Assembly (NCBI RefSeq): GCF_003384035.1
Contig: NZ_QQAK01000010.1
Coordinates: 372,001 to 436,000 of the forward strand
Direction: 5' to 3'
Source of the DNA: Sporosarcina sp. BI001-red
Lineage (GTDB): Bacteria; Bacillota; Bacilli; Bacillales_A; Planococcaceae
Length of the DNA: 64,000 nt
The notes under the pieces are model-generated. The model was not told where the DNA came from. It saw only the letters and a list, made by a program, of their open reading frames with translations, and ran no database searches. The position numbers and the translations under genes were made by a program. Positions 16,272-25,274 of the stretch are shown here, in pieces. Every line of letters starts with the position of its first letter. The first letter of the stretch is position 1.

Positions 16272-17897
16272 ATGTTAGCCAAAATCGAAATGGATTTATA
16301 CAAAGCGAATAAGCTGTTGGAGATTAATAAGATGCTGACGCAGTCTTTGCAACTGAACGAAATCTTGCGCAATGTGATTCGGGCGGCATGTGAATTAGTG
16401 GAAGTGGCGGATGTCATTATTATCTATTTGTATGATGAAGAAACGAAAACACTTCGTTTTGCGAAAGGGGAAGGAGTCCAAGAAGAGGCGTTGGCACATG
16501 TCGCATTTGCAGAAGGGGAATCAATTACGGGGAAAGTGTTCGTTCATCGACAGTCGAAGTTGTTTACAACGCGAGAGGAAATCGAAGACCATATGGAAAA
16601 TATGACGGATCAGAATGCTTGTTATTACTATGAAGGCGTCCATCAGCGAAGTGTGAAGAGCACGTTCTGTGTGCCGATATTGAATAAAAATCGTTGTTTA
16701 GGTGTTGTCGTTGTTAATAATTATAAGCAAGATAGTATTTTCACTGCAGAAGATATGAATGTCATTGAAGTTGTTGCGGGTCAGAGTGCCATTGCAATTG
16801 ATAATGCGAAAGTGTATGAGCACCTGCAGCAAAAAAACACATTATTGGAGAAATCGATTTCGATTCATAATACGTTTTATCAACTGATTCTTGAAGGACG
16901 TGGTATTGAAACGGTTCTCTCATTACTTGAAAAGATGATTGGTTCTGGGGTTCGCTACCACAGCTACCTTGAGGTAATGAGAGAGGAACACTTCTTCCCG
17001 ATTAGAAAAGGAGTGGATACATTAGGGTATCTCTCATTCTTACAGCCGTTTAAAAAGTTTAATGAAATGGAGAAAATTACAATTGAGCAGGCGAGTTTGT
17101 CGATTGCGCTTGAACTGATCAAAGAAAATGCTTTGTATGAAAAAGAGATTCATTTCAGGGAACAGGTTTTTAACCATCTATTAGAAGGGATATCTGGCAG
17201 GGAATTAGATGCTGCACTCCAATATGTAAATTGGCGTACGGATACGCGTGTGCAGTGTTTGATAGTTGAAGGGAATCAGAAACCTTTGTGGGAAGTCGAT
17301 CACTTGGTCGGAAAAGAACGATTAGTAAAGTCTATGGAACAAAGATTACGAGTCGAACTAGTGGATCCGTTACTTTTTACGCGTGCGTTTCAGCTCATCG
17401 TCATTCTGCCAACCATTTCAGAAAAACCAGTTCAGGAGCTGCTTGGAAGTATTCGTCAATTATGGCCAGATGATGCGGACAACGTGTATGGAATCGGCCG
17501 AGAAACCTCGATTCAAGAATTGTCGGTATCGTATAAAGAAGCGACGCGATCCGTTGGCTACGCAAAGCGTTATCAAATTCAGGTTGTCGAGTATTCAATG
17601 CTTGGACTGGAGCGGTTGCTTTATGAAGTGGACCAAGAGTTGTTGGAACGTTTTATGTACGACAAGTTGCATCGATTGCAAACTGCTGATCCAGCATTAA
17701 TCCATACGGTGAAGCTGTTCATTCAGTCGAATAAAAATCAGAAGCAGACAGCGAAAGAATTACATGTGCATCCAAACACGCTGTACTATCGCTTAAAGAA
17801 GGCTGAAGAATTATTAGGTATTGAGTTTTCGAATGAAAAAGATTGGATGGACTTTGTCGTTGCGTTTCGAATTTATGTGGAGCTCCATGAAAAATAA
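16272..17897 (+). CDS. GAF-PucR/CdaR-type transcriptional regulator
   Basis: This 541-residue regulator has an N-terminal GAF domain (about residues 10-180, including SVKSTFCVPILNKNRCLGVVVV), a central region, and a C-terminal PucR-type helix-turn-helix. The HTH core is NQKQTAKELHVHPNTLYYRLKKAEELLG. PucR/CdaR relatives activate purine catabolism, sugar-acid or amino-acid catabolic genes in response to a ligand sensed by the N-terminal domain. The five plus-strand genes that follow are the likely targets. ATG 16272 follows AAGGAGTGAGACG closely. The ligand is unknown. Confidence 0.85.
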   Translation: MLAKIEMDLYKANKLLEINKMLTQSLQLNEILRNVIRAACELVEVADVIIIYLYDEETKTLRFAKGEGVQEEALAHVAFAEGESITGKVFVHRQSKLFTTREEIEDHMENMTDQNACYYYEGVHQRSVKSTFCVPILNKNRCLGVVVVNNYKQDSIFTAEDMNVIEVVAGQSAIAIDNAKVYEHLQQKNTLLEKSISIHNTFYQLILEGRGIETVLSLLEKMIGSGVRYHSYLEVMREEHFFPIRKGVDTLGYLSFLQPFKKFNEMEKITIEQASLSIALELIKENALYEKEIHFREQVFNHLLEGISGRELDAALQYVNWRTDTRVQCLIVEGNQKPLWEVDHLVGKERLVKSMEQRLRVELVDPLLFTRAFQLIVILPTISEKPVQELLGSIRQLWPDDADNVYGIGRETSIQELSVSYKEATRSVGYAKRYQIQVVEYSMLGLERLLYEVDQELLERFMYDKLHRLQTADPALIHTVKLFIQSNKNQKQTAKELHVHPNTLYYRLKKAEELLGIEFSNEKDWMDFVVAFRIYVELHEK

Positions 17898-17982
17898 ACT
17901 CGATATTCGTGACCTCACACATATATCTATTCCGGAGTTTGATTTATCATAATAGATAGATAATGGGGAAGGGGATGTATAT

Positions 17983-19431
17983 GTGAGTTCAATTTATCAT
18001 AATTATATTAATGGGGAATGGGTTTCTTCGATTACGAACGAAACGTATAAGAGCCTGAATCCGGCTAATAAAGAAGTATTGGGATACTTTCAAAAGTCGA
18101 ATGAAGACGATGTGGAACGAGCGATCCAAGCTGCGGAAGATGCATTTCCGGGTTGGGCGAATACAGCTGCGCCAACACGCGGGGATGTGCTGTTTAACTT
18201 AATTCAGTTACTGAGTGAGCAGCAAGAAGAGTTGGCAACGATTATAACAAAAGAAGTAGGAAAATCGTTCCGAGAAGCGAATGGGGAAGTTCGGAAAACG
18301 ATTGAAGCGATGAAACAATTTAGTGGAGAAGCTACCCGAATGACAGGAGAAACGGTTCCGTCGCACGATTCGGGTATTTTTGCGTATACAATTCGTGAAC
18401 CGCTTGGTGTTGTTGGAGTAATTGCACCGTACAATTTCCCGTTAGGCATTGGTATTTGGAAGATTGCCCCTGCGATTATTGCGGGGAATACCGTGATTTT
18501 TAAGCCGGCGAGTAATACGTCTTTGATCAGCATTAAGATTATGAATTTATTTGAACAAGCAGGTGTTCCGGCAGGCGTTATTAATATGGTAACAGGACCT
18601 GGCGGTGTTATCGGGAATGCAATCGGCAGTCATGAAAAGATTAAGGCGGTGTCGTTTACAGGATCTACGAAAGTCGGGCTTGCACTCGGTAAAGCGGTGA
18701 GCGAGCGGGGTGCGAAGATGCAGGCGGAAATGGGCGGAAAGAACCCATCTATTGTGTTGGAAGATGCCAATCTAGATGAAACCGTAGAGAATCTAGTCAT
18801 TAGTGGATTCTTGGATAATGGCCAGCGGTGTACAGGTACGAGTCGTTTAATTGTTCTGCGTTCTGTTGCGGACGAATTGACAAAGAAACTTGTGGCGCGT
18901 GCACAGAAATTGAGGATTGCTGACGGTTTTGCCGAAGGTGTAGACAACGGACCTGTTGTCGATGACGTCCAGTTGAACACGTATTTACACTACGTGAAAT
19001 CAGCGATTGATGAAGGCGCAACACTAGAATTCGGCGGAAAGCGGTTAACTGAAGATGGGTTAGATAAAGGTTATTTCGTGGCTCCAACGTTATTTAGTGG
19101 CGTGACCCAAGATATGATCATTTTTAAAGAAGAGATCTTTGGACCAGTTATGGCGATGACAATTGTCGATACGTATGAAGAAGCAATGGAAGTGGCCAAT
19201 GATAGCGAATTCGGGTTGTCTTCAACGATCTATACGAATGATTTGAAAAAGGCGTTTCATTTTATCCGCAATATTGAATCGGGTGTGACGCATGTAAATA
19301 TCCCATCCAATTATTTTGAGAATCAGTATCCGTTTGGAGGGAAAAAGGCGTCCAGTATCGGTCCGCGTGAGCAAGGTTCAACAACGTTGGATTTCTGGAC
19401 GGATTATAAGACGGTCTATATCCGACCGTGA
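17983..19431 (+). CDS. NAD(P)-dependent aldehyde dehydrogenase
   Basis: This 482-residue ALDH superfamily enzyme has the catalytic Cys in NGQRCTGTSRL and the general-base Glu in AEMGGKNPS. The oxyanion Asn lies in APYNFPLGIG and the cofactor loop is FTGSTKVG. Family look-alikes oxidise 2-oxoglutarate semialdehyde, lactaldehyde or similar small acid semialdehydes. The C-terminus (FENQYPFGGKKASSIGPREQG) is typical of these. GTG 17983 follows AAGGGGATG by about 8 bases. Adjacent reductase and transporter genes suggest one catabolic unit. The exact substrate cannot be read from sequence. Confidence 0.88.
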   Translation: MSSIYHNYINGEWVSSITNETYKSLNPANKEVLGYFQKSNEDDVERAIQAAEDAFPGWANTAAPTRGDVLFNLIQLLSEQQEELATIITKEVGKSFREANGEVRKTIEAMKQFSGEATRMTGETVPSHDSGIFAYTIREPLGVVGVIAPYNFPLGIGIWKIAPAIIAGNTVIFKPASNTSLISIKIMNLFEQAGVPAGVINMVTGPGGVIGNAIGSHEKIKAVSFTGSTKVGLALGKAVSERGAKMQAEMGGKNPSIVLEDANLDETVENLVISGFLDNGQRCTGTSRLIVLRSVADELTKKLVARAQKLRIADGFAEGVDNGPVVDDVQLNTYLHYVKSAIDEGATLEFGGKRLTEDGLDKGYFVAPTLFSGVTQDMIIFKEEIFGPVMAMTIVDTYEEAMEVANDSEFGLSSTIYTNDLKKAFHFIRNIESGVTHVNIPSNYFENQYPFGGKKASSIGPREQGSTTLDFWTDYKTVYIRP

Positions 19432-19478
19432 CAACGGAGTGATTCATCAAATAGATAGAAATGATTGGAGGGGAAGTA

Positions 19479-20360
19479 ATGCAAACGATAGGTGTTGTAG
19501 GATGTGGACTAATGGGGTATGGAATCGCAACGAACCTGGTCCATAAAGGATATGAAGTCAAAGTTTACGATACAAATCCGGAAGCGGTGAAACGAGTTGT
19601 TGCTGAAGGAGCAACTGGTGTTGATTCAGTTCCGGAGTTGGCGAAATTGAGTGATGTGTTCATCTTGTCGCTGTCATCGACCGATTTAGTGGAGAAAGTT
19701 TTGCTGGAAGGGCGTGATGGAGCTTTACAAAATTTAAAGATTGGAAGCGCCGTACTGGATATGAGTACCAATGACGTTGCGCGGACGAGAGTATTAGCGC
19801 AAGCTGCGTGTAACATAGGTATTGCGTATTTCGACTGTCCGGTGAGTGGTGGACCAGACGGCGCTAGTACAGGATCACTTACTATTATGGTTGGTGGATC
19901 TCAAGCGGAATTTCCACACGTTTCATCTGTGCTACAAGCGATGGGCGGACACGTTGAATATATGGGACCAAGTGGATCCGGGCAAATCGTTAAGTTGTGT
20001 AACAACATGGTTGTCGGAGGCATCATTTCCTTGTTGGGGGAAGCGTTGTTGACTGGTGAACGGGCTGGGATGTCTAAAGTAAAGTTGGCAGAACTGTTCC
20101 AGAAAGGGTCTGGACAAACGAAAGTGATGGACGTGTTCGGACCGACAATCATTCACGAAACGTTTTCAGATGTCACGTTTTCACTAGCCAATATGTTAAA
20201 AGATCTATCACTTTATCGTAATTTGGCTATAGCGGAAGGGGTGACTACTGCAGTGAGTGATGCTGCGTACCAATTGTTTACACGTGCGAGTGCAGAGGGT
20301 GCAGACCAGCGGGATTCAACGGTTGTAGCTGAATTGCTTGCACATGAAATAAGTACTTGA
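19479..20360 (+). CDS. 3-hydroxyisobutyrate dehydrogenase/tartronate semialdehyde reductase family protein
   Basis: This beta-hydroxyacid dehydrogenase of about 293 residues starts MQTIGVVGCGLMGYGIA, a Rossmann GxGxxG. It contains the substrate-binding DCPVSGGPDGASTGSLTIMVGG and the catalytic Lys region GSGQIVKLCNNMVVGG. These enzymes interconvert small 3-hydroxy acids and semialdehydes with NAD(P). ATG 19479 follows GGAGGGGAAGT; the frame from 19461 is rejected for lack of a ribosome site. With the preceding ALDH the pair could direct one semialdehyde either to an acid or to a hydroxy acid. Confidence 0.87.
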   Translation: MQTIGVVGCGLMGYGIATNLVHKGYEVKVYDTNPEAVKRVVAEGATGVDSVPELAKLSDVFILSLSSTDLVEKVLLEGRDGALQNLKIGSAVLDMSTNDVARTRVLAQAACNIGIAYFDCPVSGGPDGASTGSLTIMVGGSQAEFPHVSSVLQAMGGHVEYMGPSGSGQIVKLCNNMVVGGIISLLGEALLTGERAGMSKVKLAELFQKGSGQTKVMDVFGPTIIHETFSDVTFSLANMLKDLSLYRNLAIAEGVTTAVSDAAYQLFTRASAEGADQRDSTVVAELLAHEIST

Positions 20361-20397
20361 TTGATTGCAATGAAGGAAGTAAAAAGGGGGGATTTGG

Positions 20398-21198
20398 ATG
20401 GAGGGAAATGAAAGTTCGCTTGTTGGGATTTGGAAAGATTGGCGGTTGCATGCAATAGTACTCGGAATTGTCATTGTCACAGAACTGATTGGCACATTTA
20501 AAATCCCTGTTGGCCCTGGTGTTATTTTATTGCTTCCAATGTTATATGCACTCGTTATTGGTCTAGGACTTTATTTCACACCAGTTGTTAAAGAGAAGCA
20601 ATCTAAAAATGCAGAGCCGATTATCGTACTTGGTGTAGCCTTATTACTTGCAAAAATCGGAGTGATTATTGGTCCATCTTTACCTGAAGTTATTGCTGCT
20701 GGACCAGCATTACTGTTACAGGAACTTGGAAACTTGGGAACGATTTTAATCGCGTTACCGGTTGCAATTTGGTTGGGGATGAAGCGTGAAGCAGTCGGAA
20801 TGACGCATTCTATTGGTCGTGAACCGAACGTCGGACTCATTATGGATAAATTCGGTATCAGCTCTCCTGAAGGACGCGGTGTTATGGCAATGTACATCTT
20901 TGGTACAGTATTCGGGGCAGTGTTCCTTGGACTCATCTCTGGATTGCTAGCAACTTTAACACCGTTAAGTCCTCTATCGTTTGCGATGGCGTCTGGAGTT
21001 GGAAGTGGAAGTATGATGGCGGCAGCGAGTGGATCTCTGATTGCCGCATTCCCTGAACTTGAATCACAAATCGTTGCCTTTTCAGGAGCGAGTAATTTAC
21101 TGTCACTTTCCACGGGACTATGGGTAAGTATCTTCATCGGACTCCCATTAACTGAAAAAATCTATGCGCGCATGACTCGGAATAGGGAGGGTTACTGA
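20398..21198 (+). CDS. DUF3100-type multi-spanning membrane protein (putative transporter subunit)
   Basis: This 266-residue protein has about 7-8 hydrophobic segments and glycine/serine-rich loops (MASGVGSGSMMAAASGSLIAAFPEL). I recognise it as resembling the DUF3100 family, whose function I do not know. A strong AAAGGGGGG ribosome site precedes ATG 20398. The stop overlaps the start of the next membrane protein (TGATG), so the two are translationally coupled and likely form a two-subunit permease. Context points to import of the substrate for the neighbouring ALDH, reductase and M20 amidohydrolase (inference). Confidence 0.7.
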   Translation: MEGNESSLVGIWKDWRLHAIVLGIVIVTELIGTFKIPVGPGVILLLPMLYALVIGLGLYFTPVVKEKQSKNAEPIIVLGVALLLAKIGVIIGPSLPEVIAAGPALLLQELGNLGTILIALPVAIWLGMKREAVGMTHSIGREPNVGLIMDKFGISSPEGRGVMAMYIFGTVFGAVFLGLISGLLATLTPLSPLSFAMASGVGSGSMMAAASGSLIAAFPELESQIVAFSGASNLLSLSTGLWVSIFIGLPLTEKIYARMTRNREGY

Positions 21199-21650
21199 TG
21201 CTGAAAAACATTCAAGAGTGGATACTGTTGCTTGGAATATTTGGCATCACAGCCCTAATTGGGAACTGGGCAGGGTATAATATTCTGCCACTCGCAGCTG
21301 TTCCGGGAATGATTATGCTCATTGTCATTTGTCTGGCAGGATTCATCCTAAGAGAACTAATCCCCGTGAACTTTCCAAGCATCGCGTACATCTCGATTAT
21401 CGGTGTCATCGTGTCGATGCCCTGGTTCCCAGGCTCTGGGAAAGTCGTAGAGTGGACGACAGAAGTGCAACTGCTAGCGCTAGCGACTCCTATTTTAGCG
21501 TATGCTGGTATTGCAATTGGCCGTTCATGGACGGACTTTGTTAAACTAGGATGGAAGACGATTGTAGTTGCGACACTTGTTATGCTAGGCACTTTTCTAG
21601 GTTCCGCAGTCATTGCAGAAATCATTTTACGATTCCAAGGGATTATTTAA
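21198..21650 (+). CDS. Small integral membrane partner of the DUF3100 protein
   Basis: The 150-residue protein has about five hydrophobic segments: residues 8-25, 30-50, 60-78, 92-108 and 118-145. I do not recognise a named family. ATG 21198 overlaps the stop codon of the DUF3100 gene, with AGGGAGGG just upstream, so the two proteins are made together. The size split (266 + 150) resembles two-component exporters and permeases, but no motif allows a substrate guess. A terminator-like hairpin follows. Confidence 0.7.
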   Translation: MLKNIQEWILLLGIFGITALIGNWAGYNILPLAAVPGMIMLIVICLAGFILRELIPVNFPSIAYISIIGVIVSMPWFPGSGKVVEWTTEVQLLALATPILAYAGIAIGRSWTDFVKLGWKTIVVATLVMLGTFLGSAVIAEIILRFQGII

Positions 21651-21662
21651 CATCATTAGATA

Positions 21663-21702
21663 CAAAAAGCCTGCTTCGCGAATCATGCGGGTAGGTTTTT
21701 CG
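21663..21702 (+). terminator. Terminator-like hairpin after the DUF3100 pair
   Basis: AAAAAGCCTGC pairs imperfectly with GCGGGTAGGTTTTT around a short loop and ends in a T-run. It may be partial, leaving the M20 gene to its own promoter. Confidence 0.6.
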
Positions 21703-21823
21703 AATGTAATTTATTAGTATGTGAGATGTAAAAGGAAATCAAACAAAGACTTCTAAGCAAAGCATATAACCAATTCATGATATAGTCAGTCTATTAATCA
21801 TTATTTAAAAAGGAGTGATGTTG

Positions 21824-23125
21824 ATGGTAGCATCGGATAATTTACTTACGAAACTAACAGCGGGGTATGATGAATCTCTATCACGTAATGGCATAAGCGG
21901 TAGAAGAGTCGCGGAACGGTTAAGTGCATTATCGGAGATTGGGAAAACTGTAGACGGAGGTGTGACTCGTCCTGGTTTCTCTAGTGAAGAAAAGCAGGCG
22001 AAACAAGAAGTTATCTCCTGGATGAAGGCTGCAGGTCTGGACGTGACGGAAGATGGCGCTGGAAATGTGATTGGTCGTTTAGATGGAATCGAAGCCGGCA
22101 AGACAATCATGTCGGGATCCCATGTGGACAGCGTTCCGCATGGCGGGAATTTCGATGGACCGCTAGGCGTGATTGCTGCGCTGGAAGTAGTAGAATCATG
22201 GAAAGAGACCGATTATCATCCGAGTCAGCCATTTGAAGTCGTGATTTTCTCGGATGAGGAAGGGACAAGGTTCGGTGCTGGATTGACAGGCAGTCATGCG
22301 ATGGCCGGTCACTTGAAGAAAGGTGAAACGGACTTGTTGAAAGATATTGACGGCAAATCATTTGAAACGGTTATCGAAGAATACGGTAGTTCGTTGCAAG
22401 CTGTCTGGGACTCAAAACGGGACTTGAGAGATGTCGAACTGTTTGTTGAGTTACATATAGAGCAAGGAAAGTTGCTTGAAAAGAATGGATTGTCTGTAGG
22501 AGTTGTAAAAGGAATCGCCGGTCCTGTTTGGATGAATGTCACATTCGAAGGGGATGCCGGACATGCTGGCAATACTCCTATGGATGATCGAAGAGATTCA
22601 TTGGTAGCAGCAAGCCACTTTGTTCATGCAATTTCGTCGTTACCCCGCCAATTCAGTGACACGGCGGTGGCTACAGTAGGGAAACTAAATGTCTACCCGA
22701 ACGGCATTAATGTCATTCCTCAAAGAGTAGAGCTAACGGTGGATATCCGGGACATCCATGAAGACAAACGTACAGCGTTGGTTGTGGCAATTGTAGAAAT
22801 GGCAAAAGAAGCAGCCGCCGCACATAACGTAAATGTGGACTGTCAACAAACATTGGCGGTTGAACCTGTGCTTATTCAAGAAAAGTTAGTGGAGGATATG
22901 AAAGACTCCATCTCTGAGTTCGGAATGGAGCCGATTGAGCTGATGAGTGGTGCAGGCCATGATTCAATGGTGATTGGAAGGGAAATCCATGCAGCAATGT
23001 TATTTGTACAAAGTAGGAAAGGGATTAGTCATAATCCAGAGGAATGGACTGATTTAAAAGACTGTATAATTGCTGTGCATGTTTTGAAAGACTTCATAGA
23101 AAAACAGATGGAAAATGGTAGATAA
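21824..23125 (+). CDS. M20-family Zn amidohydrolase (N-carbamoyl amino acid hydrolase/allantoate amidohydrolase type), copy 1
   Basis: This 433-residue M20 metallo-hydrolase has ligand motifs GSHVDSVPHGG, GNFDGPLGV, FSDEEGTRFGAG, ELHIEQG and GISHNPEEW. The dimerisation-domain segment DAGHAGNTPMDDRRD is typical of the hydantoinase/carbamoylase branch. Members hydrolyse N-carbamoyl-amino acids, ureidopropionate or allantoate. ATG 21824 lies 8 bases after AAAGGAG; GTG 21815 and ATG 21818 overlap or crowd the site. A closely similar paralogue lies at 27990-29288. The substrate may be a carbamoylated or ureido acid imported by the DUF3100 pair (inference). Confidence 0.88.
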   Translation: MVASDNLLTKLTAGYDESLSRNGISGRRVAERLSALSEIGKTVDGGVTRPGFSSEEKQAKQEVISWMKAAGLDVTEDGAGNVIGRLDGIEAGKTIMSGSHVDSVPHGGNFDGPLGVIAALEVVESWKETDYHPSQPFEVVIFSDEEGTRFGAGLTGSHAMAGHLKKGETDLLKDIDGKSFETVIEEYGSSLQAVWDSKRDLRDVELFVELHIEQGKLLEKNGLSVGVVKGIAGPVWMNVTFEGDAGHAGNTPMDDRRDSLVAASHFVHAISSLPRQFSDTAVATVGKLNVYPNGINVIPQRVELTVDIRDIHEDKRTALVVAIVEMAKEAAAAHNVNVDCQQTLAVEPVLIQEKLVEDMKDSISEFGMEPIELMSGAGHDSMVIGREIHAAMLFVQSRKGISHNPEEWTDLKDCIIAVHVLKDFIEKQMENGR

Positions 23126-23154
23126 ATCATGTAGGTTCAATTGACTTCAAGCAA

Positions 23155-23200
23155 AAACGACGCAACTTCAGGAGTTTTGTTCTGAAGTTGTGTCGTTTAT
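23155..23200. terminator. Bidirectional terminator between converging genes
   Basis: A 17-bp stem (AAACGACGCAACTTCAG with CTGAAGTTGTGTCGTTT, one G-U) lies between the M20 gene and the carboxymuconolactone decarboxylase-family gene, with A-rich and T-rich flanks on both sides. Confidence 0.85.
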
Positions 23201-23216
23201 TTGGGTGCATTATTAA

Positions 23217-23615
23217 TTAGGAATTAGATTTGTCCTCATTATAGTTCTTAAAAATCTCCCCAGCGATCCCCATCGCATGAACCGCCTTCGGGAACCCGAC
23301 ATAGCCAGCGCACTGTATGATAATTTCAGTGATTTCTTGTTGGGTCATACCAATTTTAAGAGACGCATGGATATGAGGGCGGAGCTGATCGAATGCTCCT
23401 TGTGTAATGAGTGCTGTCAACGTGATGTATTCACGTTGTGCGAGTGAAAGTGTGTTGCGTGCGTACAGATCTCCAAAACCGAAGGACACGATCATGTCCC
23501 AAAGATCTGGTGAAATTTCTTGGATGTGGCGCATACCAGTTTGGATCTCTTCTGAGAAGAGCTCGTTCATGACATGAGCACCGTTATCGTAACGATTTTC
23601 GTTATTGTTTTCCAT
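23217..23615 (-). CDS. Carboxymuconolactone decarboxylase-family protein
   Basis: This all-helical CMD/AhpD-fold protein of about 132 residues has the block TLSLAQREYITLTALITQGAFDQLRPHIHASLKIGMTQQEI and QCAGYVGFPKAVHAMGIA. Its HIHAS motif replaces the CxxC of AhpD-type peroxidase partners, so it resembles the decarboxylase/hydrolase branch. ATG 23615 follows GGGGAGA inside the end of the ThDP enzyme gene; the two are separated by a single base, so they form an operon. Longer upstream starts would run far into that gene. The reaction is unknown. Confidence 0.82.
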   Translation of the reverse strand: MENNNENRYDNGAHVMNELFSEEIQTGMRHIQEISPDLWDMIVSFGFGDLYARNTLSLAQREYITLTALITQGAFDQLRPHIHASLKIGMTQQEITEIIIQCAGYVGFPKAVHAMGIAGEIFKNYNEDKSNS

Positions 23616-23616
23616 A

Positions 23617-25251
23617 TTATTGTCTCCCCATCGTAGGTGGTATTTCGTGTTCATCGACTAATGCTTCGATGACAAATGGTTTATTCGTTTCTTGAATACG
23701 TGTGAGAGCTTTTTCGATCGACAGTGAAACTTCAACTGGTGTATGGCAAGTGATCGCTTCAAGTCCCATCGATTCTGCAAACATAGTGGCGTTAAGCGGA
23801 GTTTCATAGATACCACCAATGGATGTTCCAATCATCTTCCGCATGCCTTTTTCAACCATATCCAATCGGCCATTATTAACGACGATGAACAGCACAGGGG
23901 AGTCGTAGTTGTACGCAGTGGACAATTCCGTTCCATGCATGAACATACATCCATCTCCGACTAGGCATACAATCAGTTTTTCAGGAGCTGCAAGTTTTGC
24001 ACCGATTGCATAGCCGATGCCGTTGCCCATTGCACCAAAGATATCATCAAAGAAGAACGTGCCAGGTTTGTAGATATCGAAGTGTTGAATGCCATAAAAT
24101 GAGTGGCTGCCATCATCTCCGAAGACAATTGCTTCTTCAGGCAGCGCGTTTCGCATCGCTTTTAGTACTTGGATTGCAGACATCCGCTTACCAGGAGCAT
24201 TTTCTTCCAGTGGTTTCATCTCGATTTCCAATAGGAATTCATCATGCTCTGTTTTGGGAATGTCTTTTAAGATTGCTGTCAAATTCGATTTGATATCCCC
24301 GAGTATCGGAGTGGTTTCAACCGGAATGGATTTTCCGATGAACGTCGGATTGTAGTCGAAGTGAAGAATGTGTTCTGGATACATCGTTTCAGATAAGCCA
24401 GCAGTTGACATATCGCTGAGTTGTGAACCTATAACAATTAGCAAATCGACTCCTGCACTAAGATATGCCGATGCACCAGGCGTTCCTCCTAATCCGAAAG
24501 CGCCTAGAGAAAGTGAGTGATTGGAAGGGAACGTCCCTTTTCCACCCGGAGTGGTAATGACAGGGATCTTCCAATGCTCAGCAAGATGCTGAACTTCATC
24601 ATAAGACTTACTAGAATGAACACCTTTCCCAAGGAATAAAAGGGGGCGTTTTGCATCATTCAGCCATCCCGCCACGTTGCTAGTTATTGGTGAAATCAGC
24701 TCATGGGAGATTGGGAATTCTAGTAGAAAGGGTTCGATCTCTTCTAGTAAAATATCAAACGGAATGGATAGATGCACAGGTCCTTTCACACCAGAGACTG
24801 CTTTTTCTAGCGCGTGCTGTAAGAAAGGCTTCAGCATATCTCCACGTTCTACACGGGCACTGAATTTTGTCACCGATTGAAACATGTCTGTCAAATCAGT
24901 TCCGAAGATGCTTGAGTCTTGTCCCATCGCTTTCCCCGTATCTTTCATGGAAGGATGTCCTGTTATGAGTAAAAGTGGGAGATTGGATGCTTTCGCTTGT
25001 CCAGCAGCGGAAAGTAAGTTAGTTCCCCCAGGGCCAGACGTTCCAACTGCGACACCGATCGTTTCAGTCATCTGAGAATACCCTGCTGCTTCATACCCTG
25101 CTGCACCTTCATGTTTACTAAGTACGAATTCCATTTCATAACTTATGAGTTCAAAAAGAATGGGGGAAACTGCTTTACCAGGAATGCCGAAAACGTGTTG
25201 GATCCCCCAATGTTTAAAATTCTCAACTAAAACTGATGCAACCTTCTTCAT
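23617..25251 (-). CDS. ThDP-dependent enzyme of the acetolactate synthase/benzoylformate decarboxylase superfamily
   Basis: The 544-residue enzyme has the cofactor-activating glutamate in LSKHEGAAGYEAAGY, the GTSGPGGTNLLSAAG loop and the ThDP/Mg motif GDGCMFMHGTELSTAYNYDSPVLFIVVNNG. The presence of the glutamate argues against glyoxylate carboligase, which lacks it. The sequence is clearly distinct from the biosynthetic IlvB in this window (60796-62544), so a catabolic decarboxylase, carboligase or acetyltransferase role is likely. It is followed at once by the CMD-family gene. Substrate unknown. A GGGAGC-type ribosome site precedes ATG 25251. Confidence 0.85.
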   Translation of the reverse strand: MKKVASVLVENFKHWGIQHVFGIPGKAVSPILFELISYEMEFVLSKHEGAAGYEAAGYSQMTETIGVAVGTSGPGGTNLLSAAGQAKASNLPLLLITGHPSMKDTGKAMGQDSSIFGTDLTDMFQSVTKFSARVERGDMLKPFLQHALEKAVSGVKGPVHLSIPFDILLEEIEPFLLEFPISHELISPITSNVAGWLNDAKRPLLFLGKGVHSSKSYDEVQHLAEHWKIPVITTPGGKGTFPSNHSLSLGAFGLGGTPGASAYLSAGVDLLIVIGSQLSDMSTAGLSETMYPEHILHFDYNPTFIGKSIPVETTPILGDIKSNLTAILKDIPKTEHDEFLLEIEMKPLEENAPGKRMSAIQVLKAMRNALPEEAIVFGDDGSHSFYGIQHFDIYKPGTFFFDDIFGAMGNGIGYAIGAKLAAPEKLIVCLVGDGCMFMHGTELSTAYNYDSPVLFIVVNNGRLDMVEKGMRKMIGTSIGGIYETPLNATMFAESMGLEAITCHTPVEVSLSIEKALTRIQETNKPFVIEALVDEHEIPPTMGRQ

Positions 25252-25274
25252 GCTCGATTCGCTCCCTATCCTAG

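Noticed and set aside
20571..21137. 188-codon minus-strand frame inside the DUF3100 gene
   Set aside because: Antisense shadow of a hydrophobic protein; Pro/Ser/Ala-rich artefact with no start signal.
23617..25251. Glyoxylate carboligase assignment for the ThDP enzyme, completing an allantoin pathway with M20 and HIBADH-family enzymes
   Set aside because: The activating glutamate is present (HEGAAGYEA), while glyoxylate carboligase lacks it. No allantoinase or ureidoglycolate gene is nearby.
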